Below, in pieces: positions 21,999-32,309 of a DNA stretch of 64,000 nucleotides. Position numbers and translations under genes: made by a program. The notes beneath the pieces were generated by a model. It worked only from the letters and a program-made list of their open reading frames with translations, ran no database searches and had not been told where the DNA came from. Each line of letters starts with the position of its first letter. Position 1 is the stretch's first letter. Origin of the DNA: Kappaphycus alvarezii (Eukaryota; Rhodophyta; Florideophyceae; Gigartinales; Solieriaceae); contig NADL03000748.1 in the NCBI GenBank assembly GCA_002205965.3, positions 1,736,001-1,800,000 on the forward strand. Reading direction: 5' to 3'.

Positions 21999-22439
21999 TG
22001 TTAGTGTAGTTTCACTTCTTTGCCTTTTTCTGACAGCTGACAACTATCAGAAAAAGGCTTACAGTTATTACTGTACTTTACTGTTCAACCTAGAACTTGA
22101 CCATTATGTTTATGCACTGTACAGTGCTGTAAGTTTGAGCTGATCTACTTTAGATCAGCTCAAGCAAGTTTAGGGTTAGACAATCACCGTCGTCTATATG
22201 TTTCCTGGAAACTTCCTTCGATCTACAGAAAGCATCAGTCGACTCGCCTTGAAGTCTATATAAGCCCCGGTCTCTCTCCATCTTCTACCTGAGTGAAGTT
22301 CCTCACCACCTTCTCCTCTCTCATCTCTCCTTCTCGGTCCCTCACTCTTACTGCCCTCCCCTCTCTCTCTCCTGCTCTTCCGCTCTCTCCCTCACTCCTG
22401 TCTGGCTCCCTCGCTCCCTATCTCTCGTTTTGTCCATCA
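21999..22439 (+). repeat. 5' LTR of copia copy 1
   Basis: It opens with a near-perfect hairpin (22023-22036 against 22044-22057), followed by a CACTGTACAGTG word, a second perfect hairpin (12-nt arms 22135-22146 and 22152-22163, TTGAGCTGATCT), and a TATATAAG box at 22257-22264 that should drive transcription. The 3' part is a C/T-rich tract ending in CCATCA. The open frames in that tract (Leu/Ser/Pro-rich) are artefacts of composition. Confidence 0.9.
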
Positions 22440-22453
22440 GGTTATGGGCCCAG
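22440..22453 (+). other. Primer binding site matching the initiator tRNA-Met anticodon arm
   Basis: Directly after the LTR lies GGTTATGGGCCCAG. This is complementary to the anticodon stem-loop of eukaryotic initiator tRNA (CTGGGCCCATAACC) rather than to a tRNA 3' end. Drosophila copia and yeast Ty5 prime in this way from half-tRNAs. The same 14 bases are present at the matching site of copy 2 (63,555-63,568, minus strand). Confidence 0.8.
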
Positions 22454-22919
22454 AACGCTAACGCTGCACACCGACTTATCTCTTTCGCGCTCCCTGTTCG
22501 ACGCAAATCACCTCGAGGCTACCCTGCACTCCTTGTAGGGAGGAAAACACAGAAGCTCAAAGAAAAAGAAAAAAAAAGCACCTAAGGTTTGATCTGACTA
22601 CTTTGTCGTCTCTGCACTATCTACTGACCTTCTGTCTTGTGGCCTGTCCGGAGCCCTTCGTTTCTGCACTACCTACCTTGGTTGGTTTTGCGGTCCGTCG
22701 TTATTCTTCATCCCCGCACTACAGAACAAAGTCCATTTTGCGGCCCGACTCCTCGTTGCTACTCGCCTCGTCTCTGTGTCACATACCTCGGTTTGTTTCA
22801 CAGCCCGTGTCTAGTTTCAACAGTAGGTGCAAGTCTCCTCGAAACCTCTTTCTTCCTTATATCTTCCACAGTTCTTCCTCAGCCTTCGCCTAACCTCGCA
22901 ACGTTCTGCCTCCACTGGT

Positions 22920-23802
22920 CATCTGCCGCTCCGTCATCCTTCGGGGAATCAAGATCTCTCCAGACGACCCTCTCGTCCGCCGTATCAATTTCACTTCCGA
23001 CGACGACTCATTAGACCCTGTCCAAGCCCCGCCCGGATCCGAGAAGCCGCAGCTTGGCCCGAAGTGCCGTTTCATCGACGACTCCGCTATTGAGTCTGAC
23101 GGTGAAGGCGGTGATATAACCTCCACTGAAACCACTCCAGACGTCGTTTCACTCCCTTCTCACTCTCACAAGATGATTACCTCTCCCAAGGAGAAGGATT
23201 TTCTTCAACACATCTTGGCATTGGGTACAAAGAAAAGGCCCGCAATCGGAAACAACTCCAATAATCAAGTCAAGCTCCGCTCAAAGCCTCTATTCGTCTC
23301 TGCAAGCCGTGTGTCGAAACTATAGCGTCAGAAGAAACCAATTAGAAACGTAGCTGCCCCAGTTCAAGTTATTACCTTGATCTCTCCTACTCCAGCACCT
23401 CCGACACCTCCAGCTCCTGCTCCAGTCACTCTCACCCAGTCTCCTTTATCGCCTGCGGTGCCGCCTCTTCCTGCTGACCCTCCAGCGTTAAGAATCCCGA
23501 CTCCGCTTACTGTCGAACCCCTCTCTCTGGCCCCACTTCCTTCGTCCACTGTACCTTCTCCTCTACCTCCTGTGGCACGTATAATACCCTTTGTTTCGGA
23601 GCCCAAGTCTTCTTTCCCTACCTGTGATCTCTGTCAGCTCAGAGTATCGGGTCCGAAGCAACTTGCTCAGCACAGAGGTGGTAGGAAGTGCCGCAACAGA
23701 TCTGAGCGGAAGTCGGCTATTACTCCTTGTGCCCACTGTAACCGCTTCTTCCAAACTAAACACGACCGCAAGAAACACATTGACCACAAACACAAAAATT
23801 AG
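22920..23802 (+). pseudogene. Extra reading frame before gag, with two Cys2His2/Cys2HisCys zinc fingers
   Basis: One frame runs from about 22,920 to a TAG at 23800, with one internal TAG at 23323. The first in-frame ATG is at 23173. The N-terminal part is acidic (DDPLVRR, FIDDSAIESDGEGG), followed by a basic segment (GTKKRPAIGNNSNNQVKLRS), a long Pro/Ser/Thr-rich stretch, and two fingers: C-x2-C-x12-H-x5-C at 23623-23691 and C-x2-C-x12-H-x4-H at 23728-23793. It ends 33 nt before the gag ATG and is in a different frame. Copy 2 holds a homologous frame at the same place, so the gene belongs to the element. I know no standard copia protein here; a nucleic-acid-binding accessory protein is an inference. 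Confidence 0.75.
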
Positions 23803-23834
23803 ACTTTGATTCATTTGGTTCCATTATACTCATC

Positions 23835-24284
23835 ATGGACTCCTCTGCCGGACCTCGTATTGATAATCTCGAGAAGCTCCGTGATGATAACTTTCACATT
23901 TGGAAAGCTCGATTTATTCAGCTCATCCTGTCTCTCAGGGAGGCTGACAATCATCTTACACTTGATCCACCGGAAGCATTTTCGTCAACTCACTCCGCAT
24001 GGCAAAAGGCAGATGCCAAGGCAAGAGCCATGATTGGACTCACAATTTCAGATGCTCACCTTGCGCAGGTTCAACATGCCACGACGGCCAAGAAAATTTG
24101 GAAACTCATTTGTGATATTTTCGAAAAGCATACTATGCTAAACAGGCTCGCCGCAAGACGTCGCTTCTATACCGCGCAGATGAACCCAAATGAGAAAGTT
24201 CTAATATTTGCTGCCCGTATTAGCCAACTTGCGGACACTCTAAAATCCATGTCTGTGTTGTTGAGGACAGCGAAATGGCCATAA
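23835..24284 (+). pseudogene. Copia gag, N-terminal part (copy 1)
   Basis: The ATG at 23835 starts with EKLRDDNFHIWKARFIQLIL, the fixed opening of copia gag polyproteins, and continues with AMIGLTISDAHLAQV, KKIWKLICDIFEKH and LAARRRFYTAQMNPNEKV. Near 24,255 the coding sense moves by one base into the frame that begins the next feature (EDSEMAITFLNGLP). Gag forms the virus-like particle that packages the element RNA. Confidence 0.85.
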
Positions 24285-26017
24285 CCTTCCTCAATGGCTT
24301 GCCTGATCGCTTTGACAGCCTCATATCAGCCCGTGATGCTTCCAATATCGAAGATGGCAAGCTTTCGTTCGAATTTGTACAGAGTAGATGTCTCCAAGAA
24401 GAGCAGCGCCATGCTGAGCGAGATCAAGACGCACACAAAGTCGCTGAGACGGCTGCACTCCTGGGGACCCAGTCTTCCAAGCCTCGAACAGGAACTTCCG
24501 CAGAAATGTGCATACACTGTGGCAGGCATCGTGATAGCAACCGATGCTACAAGAAGTTCCCTCATCTCGCTCCCAGAGGTCATCAAGCTAGAGCTCATCT
24601 TGATAAGCCTAGAGGAAGTGGAGGAAACTCTCTCAATGCCACGGAGGTTGCTGAAACCACCGAACACCCAGATGTCGTTTGTCTTTTTGCGTCGACTTCC
24701 CCTGCACAAAAAGCAGCACTTCAATCTACCGGAGGCCCTGCTATCTCATCTACGCATTGGATCGTCGATTCAGGATGTACCTCGCATGTCACTTACGACC
24801 GCTCAGCTTTCACAAGTTATCACCTTTTCGCGTCCCCTTCATCTTTCGACCTTGGGGCAGATTATAAGGCTATGATTATTGGGTCCGGTGACGTTCCTCT
24901 CACGTTACGACGGAAGGGAGAGACTTTCAAGTGTTTAATGAAAAACGTATTACACGTTCCAGACCTTCGCTGCCAACTGCTCTCCGTATCCGTCATGGCA
25001 AAGCTTGGAATTGAGACGCGCTTTAATAAAGATACAGTCATCCTTGTTCGTCATTTGGACTCTACTCTTGTGGCGACAGGTACGCTCACTAATGGTCTAT
25101 ACTCCTTGGATGTCACCAAGCCTGCACTAAAGCCACAGACGGGCTCTCAAGTTTCCTTGATATACCCAATTTCAATCTGGCATCAGAGATTGGCGCACAT
25201 AAATGCTCCCGGAATCAACTCAATGATCAGAAGCGATGTTGTGAAAGGTGTAAAAATTTCACAAGGAAACGAGGAAGATGATTATTGTGTCGGCTGTATA
25301 CTTGGTAAATCCCACCGTGCTCCAATCCTGAAGAAAAGACAAAGCAGTTCGGCAAAACCTATAGAACTGGTTCATTCTGATGTCTTGGGACCGGTTGAAA
25401 TTACTTCTCTGGGAGGGGATAGGTATTTTATCTCATTCATCGACGACTACTCCAAGTGGACGGTTGTGTATCCTATGAGCCACAAGTCGAAGGTGATAGA
25501 TTGCTTTGAAAACTACAAAGAATTTGCGGAGAAACACAATATTCAGTCTCTAAAACATCTCCAAGTCCATGAGTTTCCTGAAATGAAAACTCCATGGGAT
25601 GAAGACAAGCTTCTTATTAAGGCTTTACGGTGTGACAATGGCGGAGATTACCTCTCAACCGAGTTCAAGAACTTCCTAAAGGAGAACGGCATACAACATC
25701 AGCCCACTGTGGCTCACAACTCCCAGCAAAACGGGACTGCGGAACGGATGAATCGGACCCTTCTCAATCTGGTCCGTTCGATGTTACACCACAAGGGTCT
25801 TCCAAAGCGTTTCTGGGCTGAAGCACTTTCCACGGCTGTCTATGTTCTGAATCGCGTTACTTCAAGCTCTTTGCCAGAGAGCACCACTCCTTACCTCCGC
25901 TGGAACGGCATTGCCATGACATATCTCACATGCGGGTATTTGGTGCACAGTGCTGGTATTTCGTGCCAAAGAACAAACTCAAGAAGTTGCATCCCAGATC
26001 TCGTTAAGCCCTTATGA
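24275..26017 (+). pseudogene. Copia gag end, protease and integrase (copy 1)
   Basis: This 580-codon frame holds the end of gag (MAITFLNGLPDRFDSLI), a zinc knuckle variant (CIHCGRHRDSNRC), the protease active site WIVDSGCTSH, the integrase zinc region (IWHQRLAHINAPG then CVGCILGKSH), and the DDE integrase core: HSDVLGPVEI, LRCDNGGDYLS and NGTAERMNRTLLNLVRSML. Near 25,915 the frame shifts by one base, and the true continuation reads HMRVFGAQCWYFVPKN in another frame. All catalytic residues of protease and integrase are intact up to there. Confidence 0.9.
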
Positions 26018-27015
26018 TTGGGTACTACTCTCAGAGCAAGGGATATAAGCTGTGGGCTATCGGCTTAGAAAGAATGGTAATATCCAGAGATGTAATTTTT
26101 AATGAAACTGCAACTTGTGCACAGCCTGAAGTCACCCGTGAGCTACCGAATGGAGATCATGGCCAAAAAATTTCCTTCGATGAGGATAAATCTCCTCCTG
26201 AAGAGCTTTTCAAAGTACAGAATTCCGCTGACGAAAACGAAGATTCTGAAGAGTCCACTGCCGGTGAAGAAATTTTTCTCTCATCTGAAGAAGCCCATTC
26301 AGTAGCTCCTCGTCGTTCCTCTCGGATCTCAAAGAAGCCCATCCGCTGGTGTCTTTCCAGCTCTTCCTCAAATGTGTCACTTGTCGCAGAAACTGCACTG
26401 CTCTCAACAGGTGTTTCTGCAACATACGAAGCAGCTACTTCTGCAGAAAACATTGATTTTTGAATGCCAGGGATCAAAAAGGAAGAAGACTCTATCCGTG
26501 AGAATGGAAACTTCGATCTCGTTCCAAGAAAACCAGGAATGCACGTGATTCCATGTCGCTACGTTTTTCGTATCAAACCCGACGTTGGTACTAAGGTTCG
26601 TATCGTCGCTAAAGGATTCAGACAAGTTCCCGGACTAGAGTACACAGACACGTATGCTCCTGTCGTTTCTGTTGCTGTTGTACGAATGGTACTCTGCTTG
26701 AAAAATCTGTTAGATCTGGAATGCGATCAAATGGACGTAGTAACCGCGTTTCTGGACAGTGACTTGGACGAAGAAAAATTCATGGAGACTCCAGCTGGTT
26801 TCCGTGATCCAAACAGGCCCAACCTCGTCTTCCGACTTCTGAAGGCCCTGTATGGATTGAGGCAGGCTCCCAGCCAATGGTATGCAAAAATAGATGCATT
26901 TCTGACTTTGCTACTCAATTTTGTCAGCAACCCGCACGAGCCATGTCTTCATGTCTATCGGAATGATAATATGTTCTGCGTGATAATAATATATGTTGAT
27001 GATCTCCTCATATAA
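26014..27015 (+). pseudogene. Copia integrase tail and reverse transcriptase (copy 1)
   Basis: The first piece (26,014-26,463) has SQSKGYKLWAIGLERMVISR, the integrase C-terminal conserved block, then an acidic linker, and ends at TGA 26461. The second piece (26,464-27,015) is RT: VIPCRYVFRIKPDVGTKVR, VAKGFRQVPGLEYTDTYAPV, CDQMDVVTAFLDSDLDEE, ALYGLRQAPSQWYAKID and the catalytic IIIYVDDLLI, followed at once by TAA. The catalytic aspartates are present. Confidence 0.88.
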
Positions 27016-27920
27016 GGCAGCAGTCGAAATAAGATCAACAACATCAAGGCAGAACTGGAGAAGAGATTCAAGATGAAAGACTTAGGTCCTGTCCAGGAAT
27101 TCCTTGGTATTCAAGTGCAGCGAAACCGCTCTGAGAGAACGCTGCATGTTTCGCAATCGATATACACAGACGAGATCTTGGAAAGGTTCCAAATGGCGGA
27201 CTCAAAACCTGTCAATATCCCAATGGTCCAAAGAAATTCTAACAAGGACGGAACTAGTAATCAAGAACTTCCTTCATCAGTACCATACCGTTCCGCAGTA
27301 GGCAGTCTCATGTACTTAATGATCTGCACTCGTCCAGACATTGGATTCGCTGTAGGCAAGCTGTCACAGTTCTGTGAAAAGCCGATGGTCACTCACTGGA
27401 GGGCTGTCAAACGTGTGTATCGCGACTTGAACGGATCTAAAACTCTTGGAATTCGTTACGGTCTCTCTTCATCTCGCAACATCACTGGATTCAGTGACTC
27501 TGACTGGGCTGGCTGCCACTCTACTCGCAAGTCTACCGAAAGCTTCGTGTCCATGATGTCTGGTGGACCTATCTCATGGCGATCCAAGAAGCAATGATGT
27601 GCCGCGCTGTCGTCCTGCGAAGCAGAGTACATATCTCTGTGCACTGCCTCTAAAGAAGCTATTTGGTTGTCAAACCTTCTCTGCAATTTAATGAATGAGA
27701 AATGCCCTACTCCTATTAGGATATCAGTTGACAACTCAGGGGCAATTAGCTCGTCCCGAACGAATCAATAAATTAACTGAACAAGCACATTGATATTAGG
27801 TATCATTTCGTTCGTGAAACTGTGTCGTCCAAACATATCTCTGTTACTCACTGTCGAACCGAAGACCAAGTCTCTGAACTTCTAACGAAACCTTTGCTGC
27901 GCGTCAAGTTTGTGAAGTTT
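27016..27920 (+). pseudogene. Copia RT thumb and RNase H (copy 1)
   Basis: It continues in frame after the TAA: LEKRFKMKDLGPVQEFLGI, YRSAVGSLMYLMICTRPDIG, GFSDSDWAGCHSTRKSTE and ISWRSKKQ, a TGA at 27595, then SSCEAEYISLCTASKEAIWL, VDNSGAI and, near the end, QVSELLTKPLLRVKFVKF. These are the standard copia RNase H blocks with the terminal L-L-T-K motif. Several stops follow in the last 150 nt. Confidence 0.85.
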
Positions 27921-28010
27921 CGAAGTGAGTTGGGCATTTTTCCTCCTGGTATTTCAAGTTAGTATTTTATTGTTTTTTAGATCGGGGAGAGCTGCTGAGG
28001 TCAGTTCTAG

Positions 28011-28022
28011 TTTGAGGGAGCG
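28011..28022 (+). other. Polypurine tract of copia copy 1
   Basis: TTTGAGGGAGCG directly abuts the 3' LTR start (TG at 28023). Copy 2 has TTTGAAGGGGG at the same place. Such tracts prime plus-strand DNA synthesis. Confidence 0.7.
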
Positions 28023-28463
28023 TGTTAGTGTAATTTCACTTCTTTTCCTTTTTCTGATAGCTGACAACTATCAGAAAAAGGCTTACAGTTATTACTGTAC
28101 TTTACTGTTCAACCTAGAACTTGACCATTATGTTTATGCACTGTACAGTGCTGTAAGTTTGAGCTGATCTACTTTAGATCAGCTCAAGCAAGTTTAGGGT
28201 TAGACAATCACCGTCGTCTATATGTTTCCTGGAAACTTCCTTCGATCTACAGAAAGCATCAGTCGACTCGCCTTGAAGTCTATATAAGCCCCGGTCTCTC
28301 TCCATCTTCTACCTGAGTGAAGTTCCTCACCACCTTCTCCTCTCCCATCTGTCCTTCTCGGTCCCTCACTCTTACTGCCCTCCCCTCTCTCTCTCCTGCT
28401 CTTCCGCTCTCTCCCTCACTCCTGTCTGGCTCTCTCGCTCCCTCTCTCTCGTTCTGTCCATCA
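28023..28463 (+). repeat. 3' LTR of copia copy 1
   Basis: This LTR is 441 bp, exactly 6,024 bp from the 5' LTR, with a TATATAAG box at 28281-28288. Here the first hairpin is perfect (arms 28047-28060 and 28068-28081, 14 nt each, 7-nt loop), while the 5' copy has one mismatch. It ends in CCATCA before the hAT sequence resumes. Confidence 0.9.
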
Positions 28464-28826
28464 GCGCTCGGCTCGATGAGACCGGTTGGACTACAGAGCA
28501 GATCGATTCAGATCGAAGAAGGCCACCGCGAACCTCGACGTGCGGTGAGCAGTAAGTCTCAATTCAAGGCGTCGTTGCTCGAGTGTTCCGACCGCATATC
28601 AAGTTTTATGGAGGGCTGGAAACTGTGCCGAAATGGTTTCAATAAGCTCCAGCTGTTCGTTGGCGGCCTCGCGTCGATGTTCCCCAACACCGCTACTCTG
28701 GAGTCCGACTGATCAGTCATTGGACCCGAAAAGAATGCTCAACGCCAGTCTCTGACCGACTTTACGCTCAAAGGAATTCTTCATGCGAAGCAATTCGAGT
28801 CGCTTCGCTTACTATCCACCGAATAG
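28464..28826 (+). pseudogene. hAT transposase, C-terminal part
   Basis: After the copia insert the transposase frame resumes (RARLDETGW), shifts once near 28,510, and reads MEGWKLCRNGFNKLQLFVGG, ASMFPNTATLESD, TGA at 28710, then SVIGPEKNAQRQSLTDF and GILHAKQFESLR to a TAG at 28824. The block N-T-A/S-T-x-E-S-D-F-S-x-I is the hAT C-terminal dimerisation motif, with the usual Phe codon replaced by TGA. Confidence 0.8.
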
Positions 28827-28939
28827 ACGCCGTTACGGCCATTAATACTTGCAATGTACCCCAGAATGAGATTCACACCCAACCCCCCTATTAATTCATG
28901 AATACATCCCACTACTAACTTAATATTGAAAATAGTAGG

Positions 28940-28963
28940 ATTTCTCACTATTAAAGTGGCCTG
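28940..28963 (-). repeat. hAT right terminal inverted repeat
   Basis: CACTATTAAAGTGGCCTG ends at 28963 and is the exact reverse complement of the first 18 nt of the left end. An 8-bp near-duplicate of the left flank follows at 28964-28971. Confidence 0.85.
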
Positions 28964-28980
28964 CTCATGTTCTATATATA

Positions 28981-29037
28981 GTGGTGCACGTACAGTACCC
29001 AAATGTACTTACACGACCACCGCGCGCCATCTGCTAC
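28981..29037 (+). repeat. 56-bp dispersed repeat, copy B
   Basis: It shares the core CAGTACCCAAATGTACTTA and the following GACCACC ... CGCCA ... GCTACA words with 16,505-16,560. It starts ten bases after the hAT target duplication. Confidence 0.6.
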
Positions 29038-29373
29038 ACCCTTAAACGAAAAAATCCCTCAACTGATACTTATATCGTGGTCCTGCTGTTTACTTCACTT
29101 ACACATATCAATGGCCTCCACCACATCCTCAAAAACACTGAAATGCTAGGAACTCGATTATCAGAGGCAACAACCATCATTTCTTCCCCATTTGCCCTCA
29201 CCAACGCTGCCATCATCCCCACATCCGCGCATCCGACGACAACCATGCCATCCTGATATCAGCCTCCTATCCTATTACTATCGCTGCCCTGCAGACTACG
29301 TCTATAGTGCTCCCAACTGATTGCGCTCTTTCACTACAAGCTGTTTTGCCGAGATTACCGCCGCTTCCATCAT

Positions 29374-30300
29374 TATGAGCGCAAAAAGTAAGTTTCATGA
29401 CACAAAAACCTTATTATGGAAACGCGACAGCCGTGTCGGCATCAGTTATAATCGCTGAAAATAACAAGAAGGACGATGAATCATGTAAATATCATATGAA
29501 AAAGCGTAGGCGTCACCGGTTCAACTACAGTAACAAGGATTTCGTCTTGCTGAAGTGTATCCGAGGAACTCATGACCACAGGAAAGGGCATATATCAAAA
29601 GTTAACGCCTTCTCAGCCATCCGGAAACTATTCATATCTGAAGTTCCACAAACGATTTTCAAGCACCAAGCTAAAACTAACCAGAAGCAATGACAGACAG
29701 GTATCTTTTGCTCGTTGAGATGAGATATAACGTTTTCAAACGAAACGCGGCTGCATGTACTAACGTGGAGGAGATTTACGAGAAAAAAACTGCTCTATGA
29801 GTCTATTCGGGAGATGAATGAGCACGAGGAAAATTTAAGGAGAGAGGGAGCAGAAAGAAGGATATGTGAATCTAGTTCCAGATGGGGAGGAGAATAGAAA
29901 AGCCTCGTTAGAAAGGAAAAAAATTCTTCGGGAAGAGGGTAATCATACGAGAAGAAACCTAATAAAGCGAATTTATCGAGAACCAACCGGAACTAGTTTG
30001 ATGAGGGAAGTGAAATTAATGATGTATTGATAGATTATACGAAGAGGAAGACAAAGGAAAGAGGAGAAAAGTCCGGTTTTTCTCGTCGACTCGAGTTTAC
30101 AATTAAAGAAGTAGAGGATTGTAAAGGACGATGAAGGATTCGAAAAGTCCCAGAAAATTCTTGAAAAGGGCCTCAAGCTTGATGAATGGAGGCTCGAGTT
30201 GGACTAGGAGATATAGACAGAATCACATAGGGAGAGGGAGAAAATGATTGAAGTGATGAGTGTCATGCTGACCAAGCTCAGCTCAATCACTCGTGACTGC
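29374..30300 (+). pseudogene. Decayed Myb/SANT-like protein with coiled-coil tail
   Basis: An open frame from the ATG at 29397 (98 codons) holds KKRRRHRFNYSNKDFVLLKC and KLFISEVPQTIFKHQAKTN, which looks like a Myb/SANT-like helix pair. An upstream ATG at 29374 is followed by GTAAGT, a possible donor site. Downstream, 29,770-30,300 is very purine-rich and reads in fragments as a charged coiled coil (REMNEHEENLRREG, then EREKMIEVMSVMLTKLSSIT at about 30,235-30,290). The order of a SANT-type domain, a charged middle and a Met/Leu-rich coiled coil fits proteins of this kind. Many stops make it a pseudogene. The family call is tentative. Confidence 0.45.
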
Positions 30301-32289
30301 TCAAGAGTAGCAAAGTACCCTTTTTAAGCTTGCGATGATTAGCGAAGGGGACTTTGCCCGGCAGAGCCCCCTCTGTGAGGAGCGACACCTCCGATTTGAT
30401 CCCATTTTTCTGCTTCTTTTGAGTAGTAACCAAGTTTCTAGTTCTTTGTTTTAAGGATGATTCGATATGTTACTCACAATTTGGTCAATCTAGATTAAAA
30501 TACGCAATTATTTGTCCTTTCCTGAGCAAGTATGTACGTATGTTGTGAAGAAGAATATATGCCCTATACATGAGCGAAACTGGAGCCTATTGAACATTCA
30601 GGAAACGAGAATAATATTTGCGAGACAACTGATGCTTCAAATCTTTGCAGTAAAATTCACAAGCAACTCACAGAGAGCTCACTATGTGGTTGAAAGCACG
30701 CCGTTGAGATGTAAAACCAGACTCGTGGAACGCAAGCTGTATTTAAGGGCGCAAAATGTATGCTAGATTAATGTATATATAGAATTTCTCCACCTTAGTA
30801 AGCATACATCAAGGCCGCACATTTTCCTGTCCATACTGCCGAAGGACCGTTAAGGCACGACTTTTTACCTCTACAGGGCCGTATGCTGAACATATCAATC
30901 CATCAGACGTTGATACCGCCTGCTAAAACTTTCAGTGCATGGGTCTGCGGCCATAGTAACAAATTACTCGGAGGCTTCTATACTTCCTGGTCTTAGAATT
31001 ATGATTTTGTAAAATAAATAAATACGAAAAAGCTTTCAAATGGACATCCGGATTTTTTCAGAGATTCAGAGGATACTAATGGTCTCAATTCCATGGACTT
31101 GGGCCTGAACTAGATAAGATGATCATGATCTCACGTAAATCGCTCTATTGTCTCCTAAAAAACCTCTTTCAAACGGGAACTGAACATAACAGATTCTAGT
31201 TACATGTCGAAAGGGACGCATTGGTGTTACAAGGAGATGCAAAACCACACATAATGTCGTTTTTTGAATTTAGTATCCAGAAAGAGATGTTCTGATAGTA
31301 ATCCTATGCATTCCTTTAGAAGCTGGTAATTGATATAGAAATCTAACCCGCTTAGAGCGTTGAGTTTTTAAATTTCGAGGATATACTGACGGAATGAGTC
31401 GCACTTCACCGGATTTCTTCCCTGGTTTCGTGAAATTTACAAGTCGCAAGTACTGAATCCCGCTCAAATTCAAGGAGTATCGATAGATTCTCAGAGTGAG
31501 TAGACATGTAGGCATTCTTTTTTCGTTTGCATATCTGGTATAAACATTTTGATATGCTGAACGGGAGTGGTGTCTGTGAAATAGGACGCAGGCGGTCTAC
31601 CTTGAAGTATTACATTTCAGACGTGGGCAATGCTTATACTACACTGATTCTGAAGGAGTTCCTCCTCCGTAAATAAAACTATTTCTTGATACTCTTAGTT
31701 TACTTGTATCAGGATAACCGAGATTTCTTTACCATTTTCGTATCACGTATTTTTTTCTAATTAGTGCGCATCTGGTGCTATCAGATGTGAGACGGTCGAT
31801 AATTTCAACTTTCCGAAAATATTTATTCTAAAAGAAATTGTCGGGGAAACAACCGCTGAGCACATTGATCAACTAATTCCCACCTGAATTCAACAAAGAA
31901 GTCCTCCCGATCCATACGCCATGTCTTTATTAGACATGGGTAATTGATACGCATGAGAGCTGTGTCTACTAGATCTCAAACGCAAAAATTTACTCACCTA
32001 CTTATATACATAACGCCGTGGTTACATGCGCCAACGGGACTGGAGCTGCCATAATGGCAGCAACGGTTTCCTTAAAGAATATCTGTAAATCACTGTATTG
32101 ACACTTAGAAGAGTAGCTGGAACTCAACGCCGTCAGTTCAGCTCAGCCCATCTGTCACCCGCTGTCTGTTCAGCTCGGACCCTACATTTCCCCGCCTTTC
32201 ACTCTACGCTACGGCTCCCTTCTTTCCTTACATCCCTAGCACGAAAATAAAAGACGTCTTGATTGCACAAAAGGGTCTCCTGTGTGCAT
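30301..32289. other. No gene seen
   Basis: This AT-rich sequence has only short open frames without recognisable domains. A GC-rich patch at 30,350-30,395 forms partial GGGG/CCCC pairings of no clear meaning. The last 200 bases are C/T-rich and may belong to the 5' part of the gypsy element that follows. Confidence 0.45.
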
Positions 32290-32309
32290 TGAGAGGCGCG
32301 CGCCAATCC

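Larger units (their letters stand above)
21999..28463 (+). mobile_element. Ty1/copia retrotransposon with paired 441-bp LTRs (copy 1)
   Basis: Both LTRs start TG, end CA and are 441 bp, with about eight differences between them (roughly 98 percent identity). They are flanked by 5-bp direct repeats that differ at one base (GGGCT at 21994-21998, GCGCT at 28464-28468). The interior holds a primer site, an extra zinc-finger frame, gag, protease, integrase, RT and RNase H, then a purine tract. Integrase precedes RT, so it is copia type. Several frameshifts and stops make it inactive despite young LTRs. It is nested in the hAT transposase gene. Confidence 0.92.
20309..28963 (+). mobile_element. hAT-superfamily DNA transposon, split by a copia element
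   Basis: The ends are inverted repeats (CAGGCCACTTTAATAGTG at 20309, its reverse complement ending at 28963), and 8-bp flanks match as a target duplication in 7 of 8 positions (CTCATGTA at 20301-20308, CTCATGTT at 28964-28971). Eight-bp duplications and CAG-type ends are typical of hAT. Without the copia insert (21,999-28,463) the element is about 2.2 kb and encodes one transposase frame. The transposase resembles a family I know from oomycete genomes. Confidence 0.88.

Noticed and set aside
22293..22538. Leu/Ser/Pro-rich frame at the end of the 5' LTR (also at 28,317 and, inverted, 57,316 and 63,431)
   Set aside because: It arises from translating the C/T-rich tract of the LTR and reads through the LTR boundary and primer site.
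30350..30395. GC-rich patch considered as a Helitron 3' end
   Set aside because: No CTRR end with a preceding tight hairpin, and no Rep/helicase coding sequence in the window.
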